In this document: in pieces, positions 1-7,224 of the stretch
Layout of the letters: each line of letters starts with the position of its first letter
How positions within the stretch are numbered: the stretch's first letter is position 1
DNA from: Bacteroidales bacterium UBA4318
GTDB lineage: Bacteria > Bacteroidota > Bacteroidia > Bacteroidales > UBA932
Direction of reading: 5' to 3'
Assembly (NCBI GenBank): GCA_002393895.1
Contig: DGUE01000092.1
Location: 1 to 8,629 of the forward strand
Length of the DNA stretch: 8,629 nucleotides
Program-made: the position numbers and the translations under genes
The notes under the pieces: model-generated
What the model saw: the letters and a program-made list of their open reading frames with translations, nothing else
The model's database searches: none
What the model was told of the DNA's origin: nothing

Positions 1-960
1 CCCAAGGAGATGCAGGAGCAGTTCTATGAAGTGCCGATTGCGAAACCTACCGACCCGGAGGCTGTGCGCGCCGAGATTGCATCCATATCCGACAGGATAC
101 TGTTCGATGTGGGCGACTACAGAGCCTATCTGACAACGGCCGCAGACATTCCCAACACGATGCACGAGCTTGCACGGCTGAGGGAAGAGACCTTCCGCGC
201 CGTCGGCGAAGGCACCGGTAAAGAGATCGACACCGACGAATACGACACCTATTATTACCACCTGCTTCTTTGGAGCATTCCCAACCAGGAGATCGTGGGT
301 GCCTACCGCATAGGTGCAGGGCCGGAAATCGCCAGGAACCACGGCGGAATCGACGGGTTCTACACTGCTTCGCTATTCAAATTCAACCACGACTACGAGG
401 ATTTGATGTCGCACTGTATGGAATTGGGGCGGACGATCGTCGTTCCCAAATACCAGCGGGAAGTCCTGACCCTCAAGCTACTGCTTACCGGAGTGATCTA
501 TTCGATGGTCAAGTTCCCCGAAGCCGAGTATTTTCTCGGCCCGGTCAGCATCAGCGATTCTCTGCCGGATTTCTACAAGAGCCTGATCGTCTACTTCATA
601 AACAAGCACCATAATTGCGCCGATACCCCTCTTGCGGAAAGCGTACATCCTTTCGTGCCTGATTTCCTGGCCGTCAATCCCGACCAGCTTCTCGCCAAGG
701 TAGAGAATCTGGACGAACTGGACAGGCTGATTCTGGCAATGTCCGATGGCAAATACAGGATTCCGGTGCTGGTCAAGAAGTATTTCAGCTACAATGCAAA
801 GCTGATATGTTTCAACGTGGATCCTTTGTTCAACAGCAGTCTGGACGGGCTTACCCTGGTAAGACTCAAGGACTTCCCCAGAAACTACCTGCGCAATCTG
901 GTCCATTGCCTCTCCGAAGAGAAAGAGGATGAGGTCATGAACCGATCCCCTTTCAGTTGA
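1..960 (+). CDS. C-terminal GNAT acyltransferase half of an OlsF-like / lysophospholipid acyltransferase-type fusion (5' partial)
   Basis: The frame is open to the left edge: codons for P-K-E precede the Met at base 10, and the AAGGAG there abuts that ATG with no spacer. The true start is therefore probably outside the window. Numbering from that Met, a PTDPEA linker-like stretch (13-18) leads into a domain of the acyl-ACP-dependent GNAT type (OlsB-like). It shows RLREETFRAVGEGTG (56-70), the catalytic-region motif ELGRTIVV (138-145), and a C-terminal FNVDPLFNSSLDGL block (268-281). From memory, these motifs and the linker occur in bacterial ~600-residue proteins that join a PlsC-like O-acyltransferase to a GNAT N-acyltransferase and make aminoacyl lipids such as ornithine or glycine lipids. 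It would act on the cytoplasmic face of the inner membrane. A stand-alone GlsB-like N-acyltransferase is the alternative. The gene converges on the glycosidase gene and overlaps it by 8 bp. The family is fairly sure; substrate and fusion are inferred. Confidence 0.7.
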   Translation, partial: PKEMQEQFYEVPIAKPTDPEAVRAEIASISDRILFDVGDYRAYLTTAADIPNTMHELARLREETFRAVGEGTGKEIDTDEYDTYYYHLLLWSIPNQEIVGAYRIGAGPEIARNHGGIDGFYTASLFKFNHDYEDLMSHCMELGRTIVVPKYQREVLTLKLLLTGVIYSMVKFPEAEYFLGPVSISDSLPDFYKSLIVYFINKHHNCADTPLAESVHPFVPDFLAVNPDQLLAKVENLDELDRLILAMSDGKYRIPVLVKKYFSYNAKLICFNVDPLFNSSLDGLTLVRLKDFPRNYLRNLVHCLSEEKEDEVMNRSPFS

Positions 961-3900
961 GTTCGATCAGCACTGGCATTTCCATCATTCCGAACGGAAT
1001 GCAGAAATAGTCATCTCTCCAAAGACGGGTGTTTCCCGTCTTTCTTTTTTCGTACCAGTCGTTGTCGCCGGGCTCCAGGTTGGGCCAGGAATGGCGGCCG
1101 CTGAAAGTTGCGGGACCCATCACGTTGAATTCTCCTCCAATGCAGTGATAAGGCCCCATCAGGTTGCGGAGGCTCCCTGTAAGGGTAAGTTCCACCGCGT
1201 TGTTTCCGGGGCGGATGGCATCCGTCACATCGGCCTCCCAAGGGCTGCAGAACACCGTCGGGAGTTCCTTCCCATTCACTTTCACATCGACGGCTATGGC
1301 TTCTATGGCCGGGAAGGCGATCTTATAGCATCTGCCTTCATCCACATCGTCCATATAGAAACTGCCGCTGCAGACGAAACTCCCGGAATAGAAGGGATAA
1401 CCTGCGACGGTCAGGTTGGGGGCCGTCACTTCCGTTTCCGGCCTTATGCTGAAAGAGCCGTATTCGTAACGGGCAGGCATAGGCTTGGGGTTGAGAATCT
1501 TGAGGCGGTTGCGCCAGGTCTCCGTGGGTTGATTCTTCGCCAGTATTCCATCAACGGCAAAATCACCGCAGAGGAAGATGGTTTCTATCTCGGTGCCGTA
1601 ACGCTCAAGCGCATCATAGGATGCCGGAACCGGATTACGGAAATCCAGCGAAAGCAGCACTTCGTTGGGGCCCTCAAGCAGCAACCCGGAAACATCTGCC
1701 ATGCGGAAATATCTATCTGTATACCAATCCTCGCCAAAGCGCAACTCGCTGCCATTCAAAGAGATAGACTTATAAATCCAGGGCTGTTCCACAACCAGCG
1801 AGCAATTCAGCGGGAGCGACTCCACTTTGAAGGAGTAGCGGAGCAGCATAGGCCCGTCGTACCGGGCATCATTATTCTGGAAACGCTCATATATTGCCAG
1901 CACCGGTTCAGCCTCATGCCAGCTGCGTCCTCCATCGGTCGACCAGGATGCAAAATCCAGAGGCAGAGCGTTTGGGGCGGTCCTTTTGCAGATCCAGGGA
2001 CCATCCAGAGTCTTCAGGGGCATCCCCTCGGATGGCAAGTCATAAACTCCATCGAAATGCCTGCATACAGGTTTATCCCCGAACGCCAGCACCCAGGTCT
2101 GGGCGGGGGCCAGGTCCAATTCGAAGGGAGCGTCCGAAGCAGATACGATCTTCAAGACATCTCCATTAACCGGATTCAGCAGCGCCTTGTGCCGGACATT
2201 TCCAAGATTCAGTTTCACCCGGGCACCCCCATGTCGGGAAATATTGGACAACTGCAGGGTGTATCCTCCGTTTACCTTCCGAAGATGCGTCCACACCTTC
2301 CCGGCATCCTTCCCCTCGATGCTGAAAGCGGACGGAACATTAGCGGGGAGCCACTCCAAAAGCTCTCCCGCCGACAGTTGGATACCGCTGTCGCGAAGGC
2401 GGCCGAGCGAATCCGGAACGCCGTCGACATACGAAGGGAACTCGCCCAATATCAGCATATTGCCTCCTTCGGATGCAAATTCCTCCAGCAGTCCCAGAGT
2501 ACTCGGACGGATGGTCAGCAGATTAGGCAGGATCACCGTGTGATAGCTCATCTCCCCTATTCTGAGGCGCCCTTCTTCCACCGACCCGATATCTGCGAGG
2601 ATCTGCTCATCGCAGATGTCACTGTTGTAATGGAGTGTGTTCAGGCACTGAAGCGTGCTTTCGAGGAGCACGTCACGGGCGGTTCCGGGTTCGGGGTAGT
2701 CCCTCCGCACATCCCGCTCGAGATAGTCCGACTCGAGGGTAGACAGCACGCACACTTCCCCGACAGTGGCCCCGACGGTGGCAAAGTATGCCATCCTGGC
2801 TGCAAAATCCTCATACAGATGGTTGTATGGCCAGTAAGGCTCCTGATAATTGAAGGTGGGAGGATAGTCATATTTCCGCACGCCCTTGATGGTGTAGTGC
2901 GAAAGATGGGGGCAGAACATATTGACTCCGCAGGCGGTGTGCCAGGCGGTCAGCCACATCCTGTCTTCCAGCGAAAGGTTGTGCCCGGAAATGCCGAAAA
3001 TCTCGCATACCCTCCGTTTCCGGCCATATTGGTTGGCCACGGATGTCATCACCTTGGCATTATGCAAAGTCTTGAATCTCAGGCCGAGAGCGTCGATTCC
3101 CGGCACCTGCATGTGGCGGTACTGGGTCATCGGGTCGCCCTGGTTGAACATATTGGCAACCGGCATCTCCTCGCTGTTGAAATGCCCCGTCCACTGCAGG
3201 CCGTTCGACTCGCAGTACTCTCCTATCTGGCGGCTGAAAGCATTCTCCATGCATTCGCCCACCGTGCGGTAGTAGTGCAGGCGGAACTGGCGCCAGTTGC
3301 CGACGGTATCCACCAGAGAAGCCAGATGCGGGCGCATCGGATAGCCCCAGCGCTTCTCGAAGGCCTCTTCCATCCAAGGGGAATATGGCATGAAGGCATC
3401 GCCTTCGGCAAGATCCGTCCGTGGCGAGACCTGCGGCTCGTCGGAAAAAATCCCCATCACTCCCTTTTGGCCGGCAAAGCGGTCCACATAGGGCTGATAG
3501 GTGCAGTCGATGAAGGCCTTCACCATCTCCGGATTCATCAGATCCACCCAGCAGGTGCCGTTGTACCAAGCCTGCCCCCAAGGGTCTACATGACTGATAT
3601 ATAGATATTTGCCATCGTCCAGCAGGATTTCGTCCGCATCATTTACAGGCGTTCCCGCAGGCACTCTTACCAAGGTCCTGGCGCGAAAGGCGTCGGACTG
3701 CTTGGGCACTATCCCCCCGGCAAATCCGCTCGGCCACTTGTCTTCGTCGTAGAACCAGGCCTCCAGGCCCAGTTTCCTGCTTTCCTCGACACCAACCTTC
3801 ATCATCTCGAACCACTCTTCGGAAAGATACGGTGTGAGAAGGCCAGGGCGGCTGTGAAAGAATGCTCCGCCGAAACCGCCCTCCTTGAAAAGGGCCAGCT

Positions 3901-4060
3901 GGCGGCGCATTTCATCAGAGCGCAGGCTGTCGTTCAGCGACCAGAAAGTCATGGACCGGTAGGTGGTCGAGGGTTGCTTGAATTCCTTGATTTCAAAGTG
4001 ATTCCCGACGGGCCTGCAGCAGGCGCTCAGCAGCAAAACGGCGAAGAGCAGTCGTTTCAT
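953..4060 (-). CDS. GH106-like glycoside hydrolase lipoprotein (putative alpha-L-rhamnosidase-type)
   Basis: This is a 1035-residue exported enzyme. The N-terminus is a short lipoprotein signal (MKR, hydrophobic run, lipobox LSAC at 11-14). Lipidation would be at Cys14, with a second Cys at 15; no acidic run follows, so surface export is not indicated. Residues ~30-430 look like a TIM-barrel of the GH106-like/GH2-related group. They carry YDEDKWPSG (104-112), IFSDEPQ (204-210; candidate catalytic Glu208) and VCEIFGISGH (351-360; candidate Glu353), then a GVN..CPHLSHY segment. Residues ~430-560 resemble the glutamine-amidotransferase-like domain seen after such barrels. The C-terminal third has two GH2 sugar-binding-type beta-sandwich signatures, one near DVTDAIRPGNN. 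GH106 members cleave alpha-L-rhamnosides, but substrate here is inferred and the protein could belong to an uncharacterised neighbouring family. The start is fixed by in-frame TAA TAA directly upstream. No Shine-Dalgarno is visible. It follows the Hdr-like genes with a 3-nt gap, suggesting co-transcription. Confidence 0.75.
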   Translation of the reverse strand: MKRLLFAVLLLSACCRPVGNHFEIKEFKQPSTTYRSMTFWSLNDSLRSDEMRRQLALFKEGGFGGAFFHSRPGLLTPYLSEEWFEMMKVGVEESRKLGLEAWFYDEDKWPSGFAGGIVPKQSDAFRARTLVRVPAGTPVNDADEILLDDGKYLYISHVDPWGQAWYNGTCWVDLMNPEMVKAFIDCTYQPYVDRFAGQKGVMGIFSDEPQVSPRTDLAEGDAFMPYSPWMEEAFEKRWGYPMRPHLASLVDTVGNWRQFRLHYYRTVGECMENAFSRQIGEYCESNGLQWTGHFNSEEMPVANMFNQGDPMTQYRHMQVPGIDALGLRFKTLHNAKVMTSVANQYGRKRRVCEIFGISGHNLSLEDRMWLTAWHTACGVNMFCPHLSHYTIKGVRKYDYPPTFNYQEPYWPYNHLYEDFAARMAYFATVGATVGEVCVLSTLESDYLERDVRRDYPEPGTARDVLLESTLQCLNTLHYNSDICDEQILADIGSVEEGRLRIGEMSYHTVILPNLLTIRPSTLGLLEEFASEGGNMLILGEFPSYVDGVPDSLGRLRDSGIQLSAGELLEWLPANVPSAFSIEGKDAGKVWTHLRKVNGGYTLQLSNISRHGGARVKLNLGNVRHKALLNPVNGDVLKIVSASDAPFELDLAPAQTWVLAFGDKPVCRHFDGVYDLPSEGMPLKTLDGPWICKRTAPNALPLDFASWSTDGGRSWHEAEPVLAIYERFQNNDARYDGPMLLRYSFKVESLPLNCSLVVEQPWIYKSISLNGSELRFGEDWYTDRYFRMADVSGLLLEGPNEVLLSLDFRNPVPASYDALERYGTEIETIFLCGDFAVDGILAKNQPTETWRNRLKILNPKPMPARYEYGSFSIRPETEVTAPNLTVAGYPFYSGSFVCSGSFYMDDVDEGRCYKIAFPAIEAIAVDVKVNGKELPTVFCSPWEADVTDAIRPGNNAVELTLTGSLRNLMGPYHCIGGEFNVMGPATFSGRHSWPNLEPGDNDWYEKRKTGNTRLWRDDYFCIPFGMMEMPVLIELN
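1021..1050 (+). terminator. Rho-independent terminator for the plus-strand acyltransferase gene
   Basis: A perfect 9-bp inverted repeat, AAAGACGGG (1021-1029) and CCCGTCTTT (1035-1043), encloses a 5-nt loop (TGTTT). It is followed by C and six T (1044-1050). It begins 60 bp after the plus-strand stop codon. The T-run is on the plus strand only: in the minus direction the stem is followed by GGAGAG, so it should not stop the opposing operon. It lies wholly inside the minus-strand glycosidase reading frame and encodes part of its Lys/Arg-containing C-terminal region (around EKRKTGNTRLW). Confidence 0.85.
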
Positions 4061-4063
4061 TTA

Positions 4064-5869
4064 TTAACTATGGGTGTCGATAAGTTGGGCAACATCCAGC
4101 ACGGGAGCTTCAGAATACTTGCTGAAGGTACTCTGGCAGAGAGGGCAGGCGGTGACGATTTCGTCGGGATCGCCGGCCTGAAGGTTCTTCAAGGAATTGA
4201 GCGTGATGTCTTTGCGTTTCTCGTAGCTCAGCGACAGACTGCCAAGAGACCCGCCGCAGCAGATGCTCATATCCTTGTTCTGGGCAGCTTCCACAAGGTT
4301 TCCTGCAGCAGAAACCACCAGCCGTGGCGGTTCATAGATTCCGCATCCGCGGCCGAGTTCGCAAGGGTCGTGGTACGCCAGCCTGAGTGCTTCATCTTTC
4401 TTGACGCGGAGCCTTCCGGAATGGATTAGCTCATTGAGGAAGACGCTGTGATGCACCACATAGATGCCGCTCAGATTGTATTTTTCCTTGAATATCTTGT
4501 AGCAGATGGGGCAGCTTAGCAGCAGCACGTCGCAGCCGGAACCCACTATGATTTCCCTGTTGATGCGTGCCATCTCGCGCGCCTGCTCCTTCCGCCCGGC
4601 AAGCAGCATCGGCCTGCCGCAGCAGAGCCCGCCTTCAGGATCCATCATGGTCCAGTTGGCCCCGGCCTTGTCCAGGAGAGAGCCGACGGATTTTATGATG
4701 CCCGGAGTAAGATGAGTCATGCATCCGGCGAAATACAAAACCTTGCCGCTGCCGAGGCCGTTCAGTTTCGCCTCCGACGATATTCTGGAATAGTGCTGAT
4801 TGATACCGTATTTGCGCATGGACCGCTGGGCCAGACGCATCTGGGGGCCATCCACCTGCACCTGGCAGACCTGGCTGCACTTGCCGCACATCAGGCATTT
4901 GTCGCTGATCTCCTCTATGCGGCGTTCATTCCCCCGCCTCAGTTGGCGGTTCAGGTAGACGGTGCAGTCTTTTAGGTTCTCCTTCTTCACGCTCATCGGG
5001 CAGGCATCGATACACACGCCGCAGCCGGGGCAGGAATAGAACTGCACCTTGGCAAAGCCCTTCCGCGGGTGAAGGATATGCAGGCCGGCGTTCCTCAGAG
5101 GGATGAGCATCATCTCCGCCGGTATGTGCATATAGCGGGTGAACGGAAGCACAACCATAAAGATTCCCAAGGCTATGGAATACGCCCACCATGTGGGATA
5201 GTAGTTCAGCTCATTCCCGAAGAACTGGCGGAATATCCAGTTCATCGGCAGAGTGAGGAAACTTCCGCCGCTGATGTGGGCGGTGAAGGTTTCACTGAGA
5301 AGGCGCAGGGGGAAAATCGCCCATAGCGAATAGAGGCCGATCCTGTCCAGCAAACTGGGACGCGTGGTCCGCCTCATCCCGAACCAGAGCGACCGGACAC
5401 GCTTGATGATCGCAAGGGTTATGCCGCTCAGTATTATCAGCAGGAATAAGTCCATCAGGAAGAAAAGGACCGCTCCCTGTATGGTGCTTTCCGTCTCCGC
5501 GACGAAAAAGTTGAAGAAGATGGGATAGTAGAAGAACTTGATGCGATGCGGCAGGAAGAGCATTACCTCGATGTGGCCCAGAAGGATTATCATAAACCAA
5601 CCGAAGGCGATGCTGGAGTGCATATACCCCAAAACCTTGTTACGCTTCCACAGTTTCACGTGAAGCAGACAGTTCAGAAAGATATCCTTGACGTTTTTCC
5701 AGGCTGTCGCCGGTGTCACAAGCGAAATCAGGAAACGTTTCCTGTCCTTTGCCGGGAGTTCGAAAAGTATTCGGATTGCACCGAACAGGCAGTATCCAAG
5801 CACGAAAAGCATCCCTATCAGGAAGGGAAGCACGAAAGGATCGAATCCGGATGCCAGTCTCTCTCTCAT
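4064..5869 (-). CDS. Membrane HdrDE/DsrMK-like fusion: b-type cytochrome-like anchor + 2x[4Fe-4S] + two CCG domains
   Basis: This 601-residue protein has about five membrane segments (roughly 12-36, 84-106, 132-155, 176-193, 226-245) resembling NarI/HdrE/DsrM quinone-linked cytochromes b. Candidate heme-ligand histidines are His84, His99, His198 and His248. A cytoplasmic dicluster ferredoxin domain follows: Cys280/283/286/290 and Cys325/328/331/335. Then come two complete CCG (non-cubane [4Fe-4S]) motifs: Cys383, 416, 417, 453, 456 and Cys503, 537, 538, 575, 578. This is the HdrD/DsrK/HmcF-type architecture fused to its membrane partner. The expected role is electron exchange between menaquinone and a soluble thiol/disulfide-type redox module. 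The start overlaps the HdrC-like stop as ATGA and is preceded by GGAGGG. The gene ends in TAA followed at once by another TAA. The partner complex is inferred from the neighbours; the physiological acceptor is unknown. Confidence 0.88.
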   Translation of the reverse strand: MRERLASGFDPFVLPFLIGMLFVLGYCLFGAIRILFELPAKDRKRFLISLVTPATAWKNVKDIFLNCLLHVKLWKRNKVLGYMHSSIAFGWFMIILLGHIEVMLFLPHRIKFFYYPIFFNFFVAETESTIQGAVLFFLMDLFLLIILSGITLAIIKRVRSLWFGMRRTTRPSLLDRIGLYSLWAIFPLRLLSETFTAHISGGSFLTLPMNWIFRQFFGNELNYYPTWWAYSIALGIFMVVLPFTRYMHIPAEMMLIPLRNAGLHILHPRKGFAKVQFYSCPGCGVCIDACPMSVKKENLKDCTVYLNRQLRRGNERRIEEISDKCLMCGKCSQVCQVQVDGPQMRLAQRSMRKYGINQHYSRISSEAKLNGLGSGKVLYFAGCMTHLTPGIIKSVGSLLDKAGANWTMMDPEGGLCCGRPMLLAGRKEQAREMARINREIIVGSGCDVLLLSCPICYKIFKEKYNLSGIYVVHHSVFLNELIHSGRLRVKKDEALRLAYHDPCELGRGCGIYEPPRLVVSAAGNLVEAAQNKDMSICCGGSLGSLSLSYEKRKDITLNSLKNLQAGDPDEIVTACPLCQSTFSKYSEAPVLDVAQLIDTHS

Positions 5870-6204
5870 TGCTCGCCCTCCACATTATCGAAAAGCCTGC
5901 ACACCGTGAGGATTACGCCCCTGGTATTGATGCCCCTGGGGCACACCATGGTGCACTTGCCGCAGAGCATACAGTGCGAAAGCATCCGTTCGACTTCTTG
6001 ATTACGGCCACGCTGGAGGTCCAGCAGGACTTTACGCACGCTCATCCCGGAATATTCCGATGCTGTGCAGGTGGCGCTGCAGCTCCCGCATGCGATGCAG
6101 GTGCGGGCGCCAGGCTCCAGACTGCACAGTTTATCGTACAGAGAGAGGTCCACCTTGTCCAGTTCGATGGAAGAACTGGGATTTAGCCCGAATCCGAAAT
6201 ACAT
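5866..6204 (-). CDS. HdrC-like 4Fe-4S dicluster subunit
   Basis: This is a small soluble protein (112 residues from the ATG) with two classical ferredoxin motifs, Cys36/39/42/46 (CIACGSCSATC) and Cys78/81/84/88 followed by Pro. They are separated by a helical linker containing GMSVRKVLLDLQRG, as in HdrC/QmoC-type subunits. In that family HdrC wires electrons between HdrA and HdrB or a membrane module. There is no membrane segment here; the membrane part is supplied by the next gene. I chose ATG at 6204, giving a TGATG junction with the HdrA-like stop. A GTG at 6207 adds one residue and would make a GTGA overlap. The 3' end overlaps the next gene as ATGA, consistent with translational coupling and equal dosage. 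Confidence 0.88.
   Translation of the reverse strand: MYFGFGLNPSSSIELDKVDLSLYDKLCSLEPGARTCIACGSCSATCTASEYSGMSVRKVLLDLQRGRNQEVERMLSHCMLCGKCTMVCPRGINTRGVILTVCRLFDNVEGEQ
5876..5881 (-). promoter_or_regulatory. Shine-Dalgarno for the membrane HdrDE-like gene
   Basis: The minus strand reads GGAGGG 6 nt before the ATG at 5869, within the Glu-Gly-Glu codons ending the HdrC-like gene. It supports the ATGA-coupled start of the membrane subunit. Function is inferred from spacing only. Confidence 0.45.
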
Positions 6205-7223
6205 CACTTCTGGCCTTTTAGATAGTTATACACATTCAGAGCCGCGCTGCGTGCCTCGGCAACCGTCTCGGGCACAGTCTTGGGGCCGGTGCAGGTTCCT
6301 ACATAGAAAATGCCGTCCCTGTCCGCCTCGGTAATGGAGAGAATGTTGTCTTTGCTCCGGAAGAAGCCGTCATCGTCCACCGGCATCTGCAGGGAATGCG
6401 CCAGGGCCTGGTTCTCTTTATTGCAGACTATGCCGGCCATCAGCACCAGCAGGTCCAGTTTCACCTTGACGGGCTTACCCACGAGGGTATCTTCCGCTTT
6501 CACCTGAACCTTGCCGTCGATGGTCTCGCAGACCTCCGAAACGCGGCCCCGGATGAAGTGTATGCCATAATCCCTCTGGGCATTGATGTAGAAGTCTTCG
6601 TATTTCTTGCCAAAAAGGCGGAGGTCCATGTAGAAGCAGTAGATTTCTGCATTCGGGAACTTCTCCTTAAGCTCAATGGCCTGTTTGATGGCGGTTATGC
6701 AGCATACCTTGGAGCACTGGGTATTGCCGGCTTTGACATCGCGGGAGCCCACGCAATGCACGAAACCGATGGCAGAGGGTTTCTCCGGCACACGTTCGTC
6801 GCTGCCCGTATTGAACCAGGCTTCCAGGTCCTTGTTGGTAATCACCCGGTCGTAGACCCCGTAGCCATATTCCTCTTTCTTCTCAGCCTCAAAGAGTTTG
6901 AAGCCGGTGGCGAAAATGACGGCCTTGCAGGGCATCGCGCGGCCGTTGCTCAGCACTACGGAATACCCTTTCTGAAGGCGGTTGATGGAAGCTATTTCCG
7001 TCTCAAGAAAAACTTCGACATCCTTCAGTTCCTCTTTATATGGCGCAAGCACCTTGCTTGCGGGCACGACATCCGGGAAAAGATTATTCCACTGGGCCAC
7101 ATGGCCGCCCAGGGCACTGGTCTTCTCCACAATCACGGGTTTCAGGCCAAGGGCCTTGAGCTGCCTGGCAGCTTCCATTCCGGCGATGCCGCCTCCGACT
7201 ATCAAGACAGGATTATTGTTCAT
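6204..7223 (-). CDS. Short HdrA/QmoA-like FAD-binding subunit lacking ferredoxin domains
   Basis: This is a 339-residue flavoprotein with a Rossmann FAD motif (VGGGIAGMEAA, 9-19) and ALGGHVAQ (37-44). It has the HdrA-specific cluster motif C-x12-C-x3-C-C at Cys157, 170, 174 and 175, and a closing FAD segment ending GTCTGPKTVPETVAEA (309-324), typical of HdrA/QmoA C-terminal flavin domains. Methanogen-type HdrA is about twice as long and carries ferredoxin domains; neither an internal nor a C-terminal CxxCxxCxxxC is present here. The protein therefore resembles a minimal QmoA-like electron hub, and ferredoxin-linked bifurcation by this subunit alone looks unlikely. The start ATG lies 1 nt after the upstream HdrB-like TGA, with no Shine-Dalgarno. 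It probably forms a complex with the flanking HdrB- and HdrC-like products. Family assignment is strong; function in this host is inference. Confidence 0.88.
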   Translation of the reverse strand: MNNNPVLIVGGGIAGMEAARQLKALGLKPVIVEKTSALGGHVAQWNNLFPDVVPASKVLAPYKEELKDVEVFLETEIASINRLQKGYSVVLSNGRAMPCKAVIFATGFKLFEAEKKEEYGYGVYDRVITNKDLEAWFNTGSDERVPEKPSAIGFVHCVGSRDVKAGNTQCSKVCCITAIKQAIELKEKFPNAEIYCFYMDLRLFGKKYEDFYINAQRDYGIHFIRGRVSEVCETIDGKVQVKAEDTLVGKPVKVKLDLLVLMAGIVCNKENQALAHSLQMPVDDDGFFRSKDNILSITEADRDGIFYVGTCTGPKTVPETVAEARSAALNVYNYLKGQK

Positions 7224-7224
7224 A

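Noticed and set aside
850..863. Small inverted repeat CTTACC / GGTAAG near the 3' end of the acyltransferase gene, considered as terminator of the minus operon
   Set aside because: The spacer is only 2 nt, the usable stem is about 5 bp, and no T-run follows on the minus strand.
10..960. Complete 316-residue acyltransferase starting at ATG 10
   Set aside because: The frame is open upstream of the ATG, the AAGGAG abuts it with no spacing, and the preceding residues resemble the inter-domain linker of fused acyltransferases. Treated as 5' partial.
1091..3604. Long plus-strand open frame (837 codons) antisense to the glycosidase gene
   Set aside because: Its translation shows no recognisable domain or low-complexity membrane pattern, and it sits entirely opposite a gene with clear family motifs. 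It is a shadow of biased codon use in the minus-strand gene.
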